From Deltaproteobacteria bacterium (GTDB taxonomy: Bacteria > Desulfobacterota > DSM-4660 > Desulfatiglandales > Desulfatiglandaceae): a stretch of 7,205 nt of DNA. Below are positions 1 to 7,062 of the stretch, piece after piece (the first letter of the stretch is position 1; each line of letters begins with the position of its first letter). Position numbers and translations under genes: made by a program. The notes under the pieces were generated by a model. It saw only the letters and a list, made by a program, of their open reading frames with translations. It was not told the DNA's origin and did no database searches. The DNA lies in NCBI GenBank assembly GCA_029932035.1, contig JAOZQV010000185.1, positions 1 to 7,205 on the forward strand, given 5' to 3'.

Positions 1-1242
1 TTTATGGACCGATCCATACTGGAAGCCACCCCCCACCAGGTGCTCGAGGGCATGATAATAGCTGGCTATGCCATAGGCGCAACCAGGGGATACATATATG
101 CCCGGGCCGAGTACCCCCTCGCAATAAAGCGCCTCGGTATAGCCATTGAGCAGGCCCGTGAAAAGGGTTTTCTCGGTGAGAGAGTGTTCGGCAGCTCCTT
201 TAACTTCGATATCACCATATTCCACGGGGCCGGCGCCTTTGTGTGCGGCGAGGAAACAGCACTCATCGGTTCCATCGAAGGCGGCCGCGGCATGCCAAGG
301 ACCAGGCCCCCCTTCCCGGCGGTCAAGGGGTTGTGGGGCAAACCTACCATCATAAACAACGTGAAATCCCTTGCAACGGTTCCCGAGATCATAAACCGGG
401 GCGCCGACTGGTTTGCGGGCATCGGCACCGAGAAGAGCCCCGGAACCGCAGTCTTCGCGCTCACCGGAAAGGTGGCCAACTGCGGACTGATAGAAGTCCC
501 CATGGGCACACCCCTTCGTAAGATCATATTTGACATCGGAGGAGGAATAATCGACGGCGGTACGTTCAAAGCGGTTCAGACAGGGGGACCCTCGGGAGGC
601 TGTCTGCCAGAAAAATTCTTAGACATTCCGGTCGATTTCGAAAACCTGGCGAAGGCCGGTTCCATAATGGGTTCGGGCGGCATGGTGGTCATGGATGAAA
701 CCACCTGTATGGTTGATGTTGCCCGTTATTTCTTAGACTTTACGCGGAAGGAATCCTGCGGCAAGTGCGTGCCCTGCCGCATGGGTACAAAGCATATGCT
801 GGAGATCCTCGAGGCCATCTGCGAGGGCAGAGGCGAACCAGAGGACATCCCAAAACTGCTGGAACTGGCAGAGGCCATCAAAGAAGACTCCCTCTGCGGT
901 CTGGGCCAGACAGCGCCCAACCCGGTCATCACCGCCATAAAGTATTTCCGCGACGAATACGAGGCGCACGTGTACGAGAATCGCTGTCCCGCCCTTAAGT
1001 GCAAGTCAATGCTTCTGTACCACGTTGACCAGGAGGCCTGCAACCTCTGCGGGACCTGTAAAAGGAACTGCCCGGCAGAGGCCATTACGGGCGACAAAAA
1101 GGAAGAAATCCCATTTGAGATACATGTGGACAAATGCATACAGTGCGGAATGTGCGTTACGGTCTGTCCCTTTGGCGCCGTTATAAAGACCTCGCCGGGA
1201 ATCGTGAAAGACGAAAGAAAAACAGTCGGGGTCGCGGCCTAA
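1..1242 (+). CDS. NuoF/HydB-like flavoprotein subunit of formate dehydrogenase (5' end outside window)
   Basis: This is the diaphorase subunit that exchanges electrons between NAD(H) and the formate dehydrogenase encoded next to it. The frame is open from base 1; the ATG at 4 is internal, because the text around it matches the middle of NuoF, so the N-terminal Fe-S part and much of the FMN/NADH site lie upstream. Numbering from that Met: the 51-kDa-subunit signature GAGAFVCGEETALIGS (75-90), an SLBB region (about 160-215), then ESCGKCVPCRMG with C252, C255, C258 and distal C298, which bind the N3-type [4Fe-4S] cluster. After a CPALKC linker comes a 2[4Fe-4S] ferredoxin domain (C346/349/352/356 and C378/381/384/388). 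Respiratory NuoF lacks this last domain; HydB, HndC and related bifurcating-type subunits have it. The fdhA-type gene follows after 72 nt, consistent with an operon. Family assignment is sure. NAD use is inferred from the family, and bifurcation is only possible. Confidence 0.93.
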   Translation, partial: FMDRSILEATPHQVLEGMIIAGYAIGATRGYIYARAEYPLAIKRLGIAIEQAREKGFLGERVFGSSFNFDITIFHGAGAFVCGEETALIGSIEGGRGMPRTRPPFPAVKGLWGKPTIINNVKSLATVPEIINRGADWFAGIGTEKSPGTAVFALTGKVANCGLIEVPMGTPLRKIIFDIGGGIIDGGTFKAVQTGGPSGGCLPEKFLDIPVDFENLAKAGSIMGSGGMVVMDETTCMVDVARYFLDFTRKESCGKCVPCRMGTKHMLEILEAICEGRGEPEDIPKLLELAEAIKEDSLCGLGQTAPNPVITAIKYFRDEYEAHVYENRCPALKCKSMLLYHVDQEACNLCGTCKRNCPAEAITGDKKEEIPFEIHVDKCIQCGMCVTVCPFGAVIKTSPGIVKDERKTVGVAA

Positions 1243-1258
1243 ATTCCTACGGCCTAAA
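1235..1258 (+). repeat. Short direct repeat giving two in-frame stops
   Basis: CGGCCTAAA occurs at 1235-1243 and again at 1250-1258. The 15-base period keeps frame, so the flavoprotein gene has TAA at 1240-1242 and a second in-frame TAA at 1255-1257. It looks like a small duplication around the stop codon, and readthrough of the first stop would add only four residues. The biological weight is slight. Confidence 0.5.
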
Positions 1259-1303
1259 CAACCTGAATAGTTACTATCAAACAAGGATTCAGATAAGAGT
1301 TTT

Positions 1304-1307
1304 GGAG
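1304..1307 (+). promoter_or_regulatory. Ribosome binding site of fdhA
   Basis: GGAG seven bases before the ATG at 1315 sets the start of the formate dehydrogenase gene. The 72-nt gap behind the flavoprotein gene has no clear promoter. It holds a 6-bp inverted repeat (CTGAAT 1263-1268, ATTCAG 1287-1292) with an 18-nt loop and no T tract, so it does not look like a terminator. Confidence 0.7.
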
Positions 1308-1314
1308 AAACAGA

Positions 1315-4059
1315 ATGGAAAGAGTCTTCTGCACCATTGACGGAAAAAAGGTAAAGGCTAACAAAGACCAGACAATCCTGGACCTGGCCCGGGAGAACGG
1401 GATTCACATTCCCACCCTGTGCCACAGCGACGTACTCGCTCCCACCGGGGCGTGCCGCATTTGTCTCGTGGAGGTGAAAGACGCCAGGACCCTGATGCCC
1501 TCGTGCGCCACGAACATAGGGGATCTTCCCGGGGACAGGATCATCCAGACCAACAGCGACAAGGTGCGCCGGGAAAGACGTATTGTCCTGGAACTCCTGT
1601 GGTCCGCCCACCCCAACGACTGCACTGTCTGTGAAAAGTCGGGAGCCTGCGACCTTCAGCAGTATTCCTATGAATACAACGTGGACGTGGAAAAATACCG
1701 AAGCCGCGATCCCTACAACTTTACACCCGATTTCGCCAATCCCTACTATGTGAGAGATTATAATAAGTGTATACTTTGTGGTCGATGCATCAGGGCATGT
1801 GCGGAGATCCAGGGGAACTATGTCTTGGACTTCGCCAACCGGGGATTTTCCACCATGGTATCCACCGCAATGGGCGCGGAACTCATCGACTCCAACTGTG
1901 TGTTCTGCGGCAACTGCGTGGCCCTGTGCCCCACTGGCGCATTAATTGAAAAATCCCGCCTCGGCAAGGGTCGCGAGTGGGAATTCGAAAGGACCCACAC
2001 TACCTGCCCATACTGCGGGTGCGGCTGCACCTTTGATCTCTGCACAAAGGCAAATAAAATCGTGAAGGTGGATTCTTCCAATGCTGAGAAGAACATCGTC
2101 AACGGCACTGCCCTCTGCGTAAAGGGCCGCTTCGGCCTGGGCTTTGTCGATTCCGGCGAGCGCTTGAACCATCCCCTGGTTCGACGGGTCCCCAGGGAGG
2201 AGGCCACAGGAACCGTAAAGGATTATAAAAAGGTGTCCTGGAAAAAGGCCCTTGACCTCGTGGGGGAGCGCCTTACAGAAATCAAGGAAAAGCACGGCCC
2301 CGATGCCATCGGCGGATTCTCCTCGGCACGCACCACAAACGAGGAGAACTATCTATTCCAGAAGTTTATGCGGGCGGCCGTGGGCACCAACAACGTGGAT
2401 CACTGTGCCCGTCTTTGCCACGCCTCCACCGTGGCGGGCCTGGCAAAGGCGTTCGGCTCGGGCGCCATGACCAACTCCATAGACGAGATAAATGACTCGG
2501 ACTGTATTTTGGTCACGGGCTCGAACACCACCGAGAGCCATCCAATCATCTCCCTCGAGGTGAAAAAGGCGGTCCTTAACGGGGCCAGGCTTATTGTGAT
2601 AGAACCGAGGAACATAGAGCTCTGCGATATCGCTGAGATGAGCCTTCACCAGAGGCCCGGAACCGATGTTGCATGGATCAACGGCATGATGAACGTAATA
2701 ATCGATGAAGGGCTCGAAGATCGGCAATTTATTGAGAAGAGGTGCCAGGGTTTCGAGGAGGTAAAGGAGATAGTAAAGGGCTACACACCGGAAAAGGTGG
2801 AGCGCATTACCGGCATCCCGGCCGAGGACCTGCGCCGGGCAGCCCGCATCTACGCTAAAGCGGAACGGGCTACCATCCTCTATGCCATGGGCATCACCCA
2901 GCACACCAGCGGCACGGACAATGTGCTCTCCATAGCAAACCTTGCAATGCTCTGTGCCCAGATCGGCAGAAGATCCACAGGCGTCAATCCCCTGCGCGGA
3001 CAGAACAATGTTCAGGGCGCCTGCGACATGGGCGCCCTTCCCAATGTATACCCAGGGTACCAGATGGTGAACGATTTCTCGATCCAGGCCAAGTTTGAGG
3101 AGGCCTGGGGTGCCAAGCTCGATGACAAGATCGGCCTGACCGTCACTCAGATGATGGAAGCGGCCGGGACCGGCACACTCAAGGCGATCTATATCATGGG
3201 CGAGAATCCCATGCTCACTGATCCGGATCTGAACCACGTGGAAAAGGCCCTGAAGAATCTGGATCTACTCGTGGTCCAGGACATATTTCCCACGGAGACC
3301 GCGCTCCTTGCGGACGTCATTCTTCCCGGAGTGAGCTTTGCCGAGAAGACAGGCACCTTCACGAACACCGAGCGAAGGGTCCAGATGGTGCGTAAGGCGA
3401 TCGAGCCCGCCGGTGAGAGGAGACAGGATTTCAAGATAATCTGCGAGCTTTCAAGGCGCCTGGGCTATAGAATGAACTACCCGGATCAGAAAATGATCAT
3501 GAAGGAGATCGCAAAGCTCACCCCCAGCTATGGCGGCATAACCCACAAGCGCCTGGACAAGGAAGGGGGTCTTCAGTGGCCCTGTCCCGACTCGAAACAT
3601 CCGGGCACACCGATCCTTCACAAGGACGGGTTTACCCGGGGGAAGGGCCTCTTCAGCCCCTGCGAATACCGCGATCCCGCCGAACTGCCCGACAAGGAGT
3701 ATCCCATAACACTCACCACAGGTAGAATCCTGGAACACTACCACTCGGGCAGCATGAGCCGCCGCGCAGAACCCCTGAACGAGCACGTGCCCACCGCATG
3801 GGTAGAAATCAGCCCACGGTTAGCCAAAAAACTCGGTGTGGAACAGGGCCAAAAGGTGGCCGTGGCTTCGCGCCGGGGCCGGATCGAAACCTTCGCCCGC
3901 GTCACGGAGAAGGTCATCGGCGACGTGGTATTCATCCCGTTTCACTTTGTCGAGGCGGCCGCGAACAGACTCACGAACTCCGCCCTGGATCCGGTGGCCC
4001 ACATACCGGAGTACAAGGTCTGCGCGGTCCGGATCGATAAGATATCAAAAGGTGCCTGA
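1315..4059 (+). CDS. fdhA: Formate dehydrogenase catalytic (alpha) subunit, NuoG-like N-terminus, Cys active site
   Basis: Cytoplasmic Mo- or W-bis-MGD enzyme of 914 residues for reversible formate/CO2 conversion. Domains in order: [2Fe-2S] ferredoxin (C36, C47, C50, C64); His-ligated NuoG-type cluster (H99, C103, C106, C112); two [4Fe-4S] sites (C152/155/158/162 and C195/198/201/205); the [4Fe-4S] site of the molybdopterin domain (C231, C234, C238, C268); the bis-MGD core (about 285-715); and the C-terminal pterin-binding domain (about 795-905). The active-site motif VDHCARLCHASTVAGL places C368 and H369 where E. coli FdhF has Sec140 and His141. NPLRGQNNVQGACDMGALP supplies R561, equivalent to FdhF Arg333. 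These residues favour formate dehydrogenase over nitrate reductase or NuoG. The ATG at 1315 has GGAG seven bases upstream and gives a full ferredoxin domain. Neither fdhD nor another maturation gene follows; the next gene converges. Metal choice and physiological direction cannot be read from sequence. Confidence 0.95.
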   Translation: MERVFCTIDGKKVKANKDQTILDLARENGIHIPTLCHSDVLAPTGACRICLVEVKDARTLMPSCATNIGDLPGDRIIQTNSDKVRRERRIVLELLWSAHPNDCTVCEKSGACDLQQYSYEYNVDVEKYRSRDPYNFTPDFANPYYVRDYNKCILCGRCIRACAEIQGNYVLDFANRGFSTMVSTAMGAELIDSNCVFCGNCVALCPTGALIEKSRLGKGREWEFERTHTTCPYCGCGCTFDLCTKANKIVKVDSSNAEKNIVNGTALCVKGRFGLGFVDSGERLNHPLVRRVPREEATGTVKDYKKVSWKKALDLVGERLTEIKEKHGPDAIGGFSSARTTNEENYLFQKFMRAAVGTNNVDHCARLCHASTVAGLAKAFGSGAMTNSIDEINDSDCILVTGSNTTESHPIISLEVKKAVLNGARLIVIEPRNIELCDIAEMSLHQRPGTDVAWINGMMNVIIDEGLEDRQFIEKRCQGFEEVKEIVKGYTPEKVERITGIPAEDLRRAARIYAKAERATILYAMGITQHTSGTDNVLSIANLAMLCAQIGRRSTGVNPLRGQNNVQGACDMGALPNVYPGYQMVNDFSIQAKFEEAWGAKLDDKIGLTVTQMMEAAGTGTLKAIYIMGENPMLTDPDLNHVEKALKNLDLLVVQDIFPTETALLADVILPGVSFAEKTGTFTNTERRVQMVRKAIEPAGERRQDFKIICELSRRLGYRMNYPDQKMIMKEIAKLTPSYGGITHKRLDKEGGLQWPCPDSKHPGTPILHKDGFTRGKGLFSPCEYRDPAELPDKEYPITLTTGRILEHYHSGSMSRRAEPLNEHVPTAWVEISPRLAKKLGVEQGQKVAVASRRGRIETFARVTEKVIGDVVFIPFHFVEAAANRLTNSALDPVAHIPEYKVCAVRIDKISKGA

Positions 4060-5142
4060 CGCTTCTTCCTGCCTCATGTCTTCGTTGAGCCATACCTGAA
4101 AGAGCTTGAAGCCAAGAGAGAGAATAATCGCACCGATAAAGAGGCCGATAATCCCACTGAGTATGAACCCTCCGATGGCGCCGATGAAAACCACAAGCAT
4201 GGGGACATCAACGCCACGACCCATTAAGAGAGGTTTCAGAAAGGTGTCGCATCCGCCGACAAGGATGCTCCAGATTGCGAACAATACGGCCGGAACCGTA
4301 CTGGCAGTGTAAAACACGTAGATAATAATCGGGCCTAATATCAAGATGGTGGGGAGCTGAATCACAGCAAGAATCAGGACAAGCAATGCCCAAAGACCCG
4401 CCCCGGGCACACCCACCACGAGACAACCAAGCCCTGCCAGTATGGACTGTATAAGGGCCACGCCCAGAATGCCCCGGGCAACACTTCGCACGGTCGCCCC
4501 TGAAAGCTGCACAAGCTCAATTCCCCGTTCACCTGCAAGGCGAACAGCAATGGCCTGAGCTACCTGAACGCCACGCTCTCCATTCGCGAGCAGAACGCCG
4601 GCGATGATGATGGCAATCACGAAACTCACGATTCCGAATCCGGCTCCGGCAGCCGTGTTCAGTAGCCACAGGCCAAACACCTTTAAATGGGGCGTGATCT
4701 TGCTCACGGCAGATATAAGATTCCCTGAGGAAAGGCGCCAGAAATCGTACAGCGTTTCGCCAATGATCGGCCAGGATTTGATCTTTTCCGGTGGTGCAGG
4801 GATACTAAGAGAACCTTCAGAGAGACCAGCGGATAACTTCTGGGCGGTTTCGACAAGTGATCCGGCAAACATCAGGCTGGGAACGATCAGGATGACCAGA
4901 AGAAGAAGCGTCACCAGCATTGCGGCCAGCTTGTTACGTCCGCCCAGAGCAGAGCCAAGCCAACGGTACGCTGGAAAAATGGCAATGGCAATGATAATGC
5001 CCCAGAAAAAAATCTGAATGAACGGCTGAGCAATGCGGAAACACCAGAACAGAAGCAGCACGATAAGGCCCACAGGAATGATTATCTCTAACGCCTTGGC
5101 CACAAGAGATCTATCGTTCGAAAGATGATATGAAGAATTCAT
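4045..5142 (-). CDS. AI-2E family (TqsA/UPF0118) transporter-like membrane protein
   Basis: A 365-residue inner-membrane protein of the AI-2E transporter family. Hydrophobic segments lie near residues 18-35, 41-58, 73-94, 163-186, 223-247, 250-272, 274-296 and 313-346, with a soluble stretch at about 95-155. That is the usual layout: paired helices, an extracytoplasmic region, then a C-terminal helical bundle. The ending VPMLVVFIGAIGGFILSGIIG followed by a further helix is the typical family signature. The frame is open back to an ATG at 5217, but ATG 5142 is preferred: it has GGAGG seven bases upstream, and the extra 25 residues are polar and unlike the family. E. coli TqsA affects autoinducer-2 export, while other members have been linked to Na+/H+ exchange, so the substrate is unknown here. 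It converges on fdhA with a 15-bp overlap of the two 3' ends. Family is confident, function is not. Confidence 0.9.
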   Translation of the reverse strand: MNSSYHLSNDRSLVAKALEIIIPVGLIVLLLFWCFRIAQPFIQIFFWGIIIAIAIFPAYRWLGSALGGRNKLAAMLVTLLLLVILIVPSLMFAGSLVETAQKLSAGLSEGSLSIPAPPEKIKSWPIIGETLYDFWRLSSGNLISAVSKITPHLKVFGLWLLNTAAGAGFGIVSFVIAIIIAGVLLANGERGVQVAQAIAVRLAGERGIELVQLSGATVRSVARGILGVALIQSILAGLGCLVVGVPGAGLWALLVLILAVIQLPTILILGPIIIYVFYTASTVPAVLFAIWSILVGGCDTFLKPLLMGRGVDVPMLVVFIGAIGGFILSGIIGLFIGAIILSLGFKLFQVWLNEDMRQEEASGTF

Positions 5143-5149
5143 GACGGAC

Positions 5150-5154
5150 CCTCC
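5150..5154 (-). promoter_or_regulatory. Ribosome binding site deciding the transporter start
   Basis: On the minus strand GGAGG stands seven bases before the ATG at 5142. It favours this start over the in-frame upstream ATG at 5217, which lies within the possible promoter-to-start leader. Confidence 0.7.
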
Positions 5155-5205
5155 AGTCCATGGTAACTGGTAACCGTTCACGGGTTCAAAGGTTGTATTC
5201 TTATC

Positions 5206-5234
5206 ACCATACACCAATTTATAAACGTTTACAA
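5206..5234 (-). promoter_or_regulatory. Possible sigma70-like promoter with overlapping palindrome
   Basis: Reading the minus strand, TTGTAA (5229-5234) and TATGGT (5206-5211) are 17 bases apart, each matching 4 of 6 positions of the -35 and -10 consensus. The leader to the transporter start at 5142 would be about 57 nt. The perfect 10-bp palindrome TAAACGTTTA (5222-5231) covers part of the -35 box and could be an operator. The gap of 123 nt behind the paraoxonase-like gene leaves room for a separate promoter. The box matches are weak and may be chance. Confidence 0.25.
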
Positions 5235-5265
5235 TATGGTTGGCCGGGCCATCTCCCCCTTGGCC

Positions 5266-6330
5266 TCACTCTCGTAGCTTACATAACAGGATGCGTGGGT
5301 CGAAAACCGAGCCAATGAGCATGGTGTCTCCAAAGACAGCTGCCACACTGGAGCCTGAAAGAGGTTCGCCTTTGTTCAGGTAGATTTCGTCTGAGGTGTA
5401 TGATTTAGGTTCTTGGACAGTTACCTTGAGCACCTGCGAGGGAGACAATTCCTGTGGGTCCTTAGAGTATTTTACAAAGGTCAAAAGCCTGGGGTGACAG
5501 CCGATCCAAAGCTTGCCGCGCTCATCAACTTCTATGTTATCAGGCCCAGTTCCAAGATCGATGGTATGTCGAAGCGTTAGATCCCCAGAGTCTTTATCCC
5601 GATCGTACACACAAACCTCCTGTCCCACGGTTGCCGCCACGTAAACCGTCTTGCCATCAGGGCTCAGGTTGATACCATTGGCATAGGCAAGTCCATCGAC
5701 CACAGTTCGGAAATTATTCCCGTCATAATAAAGCACGAGGGATCTGGCCAATTGTAGATACTCCTCTACAAGACGCCCTAATTCTGACGTATTGCCATGA
5801 TCGTTGGTGACATAAAAGGCTCCTGGGCCCACGGGGATTACGTCGTTGGGACTGTGCATAAGGGCACCCTCAATGGACTCGCGGTGGATTAGCTTATTAT
5901 CTTGGAAATCAAATATCTCCACAAAGTGGCCATGCTGGCGATGATTCACCACAAAGAGGGACTTTACATTTTCCCCGATCCATAACCCTATGCCATGGGG
6001 ATTGAATTCCTTGGAAAAGTCCGCTGTCAGGTTCACCAACTCAGGGCCCCGAGCTTTCAAATCAAGGCCATATATTGCTCCCTTTTGCACATGACTGCTG
6101 TTAGACCACTTGGTCCTTCTGTCAGCAGAAGAAATAAAGGCCATACCGGTTTTCGGGTCAATGGTAATGTCCTCAGAGCTTAAAACACCGGATATGGCCC
6201 TGCACTCAGCTTTTAAGTGCGGGTTGATCTTTTTGAATTCCCCTGCATCGTGATATGTTTTCACGATGAGACCTCCGACAAGCAAGGCTAACACGATGAA
6301 AGTTATGATGATAGCTTTAAAGGTTTTCAT
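5266..6330 (-). CDS. Paraoxonase/arylesterase (PON) family calcium-dependent lactonase homologue, membrane-anchored
   Basis: Predicted six-bladed beta-propeller hydrolase of 354 residues, almost the length of human PON1 (355). Residues 6-23 form an uncleaved-looking hydrophobic anchor, so the enzyme domain should face the periplasm. Family residues are present: E53 and D54 (SSEDITID), N162 (SPNDV), N218 (ANGINLSPDGKTVY), D264 and N265 (GPDNIEVD), matching the PON1 calcium ligands; H112 (FNPHGIG) and H130 (VVNH), matching the PON1 His dyad; and H279 (WIGCHP). C43 and C350 sit where PON1 forms its Cys42-Cys353 disulfide. Known members hydrolyse lactones and aryl esters, so lactonase activity is the best guess and the natural substrate is unknown. 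ATG 6330 is chosen because GGAGG lies eight bases upstream and the hydrophobic anchor begins directly after it; an upstream ATG at 6366 would add 12 unlikely residues. It lies between the thioesterase and transporter genes on the same strand, with gaps of about 120 nt. Confidence 0.9.
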   Translation of the reverse strand: MKTFKAIIITFIVLALLVGGLIVKTYHDAGEFKKINPHLKAECRAISGVLSSEDITIDPKTGMAFISSADRRTKWSNSSHVQKGAIYGLDLKARGPELVNLTADFSKEFNPHGIGLWIGENVKSLFVVNHRQHGHFVEIFDFQDNKLIHRESIEGALMHSPNDVIPVGPGAFYVTNDHGNTSELGRLVEEYLQLARSLVLYYDGNNFRTVVDGLAYANGINLSPDGKTVYVAATVGQEVCVYDRDKDSGDLTLRHTIDLGTGPDNIEVDERGKLWIGCHPRLLTFVKYSKDPQELSPSQVLKVTVQEPKSYTSDEIYLNKGEPLSGSSVAAVFGDTMLIGSVFDPRILLCKLRE

Positions 6331-6338
6331 GTTTGAAT

Positions 6339-6343
6339 CCTCC
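6339..6343 (-). promoter_or_regulatory. Ribosome binding site deciding the paraoxonase-like start
   Basis: Minus-strand GGAGG, part of GGGAGG (6339-6344), lies eight bases before the ATG at 6330. It rules against the in-frame ATG at 6366, because the site itself would then lie inside the coding region. Confidence 0.7.
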
Positions 6344-6378
6344 CAACCCGGACAAGCCGGAATCAAATAGAAGTGCGT

Positions 6379-6396
6379 TAAAATCTCGCTAACGAG
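6379..6396 (-). terminator. Weak candidate terminator behind the thioesterase gene
   Basis: On the minus strand a four-base-pair stem (CTCG/CGAG) with a TTAG loop is followed by ATTTTAA, 54 nt after the thioesterase stop. The stem is short, so it may be chance. If real, it would separate the thioesterase from the paraoxonase-like gene. The rest of the 119-nt gap shows no clear promoter. Confidence 0.2.
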
Positions 6397-6449
6397 GCCT
6401 GAAGGTTATCTAAAACTTATGGTCGTCAGGATAGACGATAGGACCTTTT

Positions 6450-6908
6450 TTACTGAGCTATGGGATTAATTATTCGAACCTGATAAATCCCTCGGCTCAC
6501 GGCTACAACCTCTCCGTTTTTGTCCTTTATTTCTCCTTCAAGAACATACTCGGCCTTTCCGTTCTTTTCTGCCTCTAATACAATCCTTTCAGCCTCTGGA
6601 ACAGACATGACCATTCCAATGGTGACGTCGGTTTTGGCAGGCTTTATAAAACGGAGAGTCATTTCCTTGATTACCGGATAAAAACGGGAAACATCAAAAG
6701 TTGTCAAGAAAAGCGCGCCGCCCGGGATTTCAGCAATGGTAAACAAAGCTCCGGCATACATTGTACCGATGTGATTCTCATTTCCCTGTAGTGGAACAGA
6801 AAGCTTGACACTTCGCGGTTCCAGCTCAATAACTCTCAAGCCCATACGTTCAACAAAATCAAAAGGCTTTTCGATGAACGATTTCATCATTTCGGTTGTA
6901 AGTTTCAT
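6450..6908 (-). CDS. Hot-dog-fold thioesterase-like protein (PaaI/YiiD C-terminal/DUF4442 type)
   Basis: A 152-residue, single-domain cytoplasmic protein. The pattern NHIGTMYAGALFTIAEIPGG (45-64) is the loop and long central helix of the hot-dog fold, with E60 where PaaI-type thioesterases carry an acidic catalytic residue. Strand-like segments follow, including EMTLRFIKPAKTDVTIGMVM (82-101) and VVAVSRGIYQVRI (134-146). Length and layout fit a small acyl-CoA thioesterase-like protein acting as an oligomer. It has no signal peptide or membrane segment. The ATG at 6908 has AAGGAG (6914-6919) five bases upstream, so later Met codons at residues 7 and 8 are not needed. Substrate is unknown; fatty acyl-CoA or aromatic acyl-CoA are possible. 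It is the first of three same-strand genes, with the paraoxonase-like gene 119 nt downstream. Assignment to the fold is good, to a subfamily tentative. Confidence 0.78.
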   Translation of the reverse strand: MKLTTEMMKSFIEKPFDFVERMGLRVIELEPRSVKLSVPLQGNENHIGTMYAGALFTIAEIPGGALFLTTFDVSRFYPVIKEMTLRFIKPAKTDVTIGMVMSVPEAERIVLEAEKNGKAEYVLEGEIKDKNGEVVAVSRGIYQVRIINPIAQ

Positions 6909-7060
6909 TTTATCTCCTTTTTTTATTTAAAAGATATTACTCTTAGATACTGCTGTAGCCACTCAATCTCTAAAAGCTGCCTCGAGCTTTTTAAGGCTCC
7001 AGGCTGCCCTTTCTTTGAAAGTTTACCCTAACGTTGCATAAAATTTGAGTTCAAAACGTT
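6909..7060. other. Intergenic stretch upstream of the thioesterase gene
   Basis: It is more AT-rich than the fdh genes. It holds the hairpin at 6972-7007 and the ribosome site of the thioesterase gene. A promoter for that gene should lie between about 6915 and 6972 on the minus strand, but I find no well-spaced pair of boxes; TTGAGT and TAATAT are 21 bases apart, which is too long for sigma70. No sigma54-type GG/GC pair is seen either. Confidence 0.4.
6972..7007 (-). terminator. Probable rho-independent terminator of the gene at the right edge
   Basis: Arms 6976-6987 and 6996-7007 pair at 10 of 12 positions (mismatches 6978/7005 and 6983/7000) around an 8-nt loop. On the minus strand the stem runs straight into TTTTA. 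It lies 53 nt after the stop of the partial frame at 7061-7205 and before the thioesterase gene, where a terminator is expected. On the plus strand the stem is followed by CCTTTCTTT, so some two-way action is possible. Confidence 0.5.
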
Positions 7061-7062
7061 TT
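7053..7062. repeat. Palindrome AAAACGTTTT
   Basis: A perfect 10-bp palindrome overlapping the stop codon of the partial right-edge frame. It shares the 8-bp core AAACGTTT with the palindrome at 5222-5231 upstream of the transporter gene. By eye I found no further copy of that core in the window. A shared operator is possible, but short AT-rich palindromes also arise by chance. Confidence 0.3.

Noticed and set aside
1..12. Reading the ATG at base 4 as the start of the flavoprotein gene
   Set aside because: The text at this point matches the interior of NuoF-type proteins and the frame is open through base 1, so the gene is cut by the window rather than shortened.
66..569. Long minus-strand open frame opposite the flavoprotein gene
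   Set aside because: It lies wholly opposite a well-conserved coding region, has no recognisable motif and is explained by GC-rich codon structure.
2353..3237. 294-codon minus-strand frame opposite fdhA
   Set aside because: Despite its length it is antisense to the conserved bis-MGD domain and shows no domain or ribosome site; shadow frames of this size are common in GC-rich genes.
5143..5217. N-terminal extension of the transporter from the ATG at 5217
   Set aside because: The 25 extra residues are polar, unlike the family, and the good ribosome site serves the ATG at 5142.
5236..5265. Repeated GGCC blocks behind the paraoxonase-like gene as a terminator
   Set aside because: The blocks pair only as short GGCC stems and no T tract follows on the minus strand.
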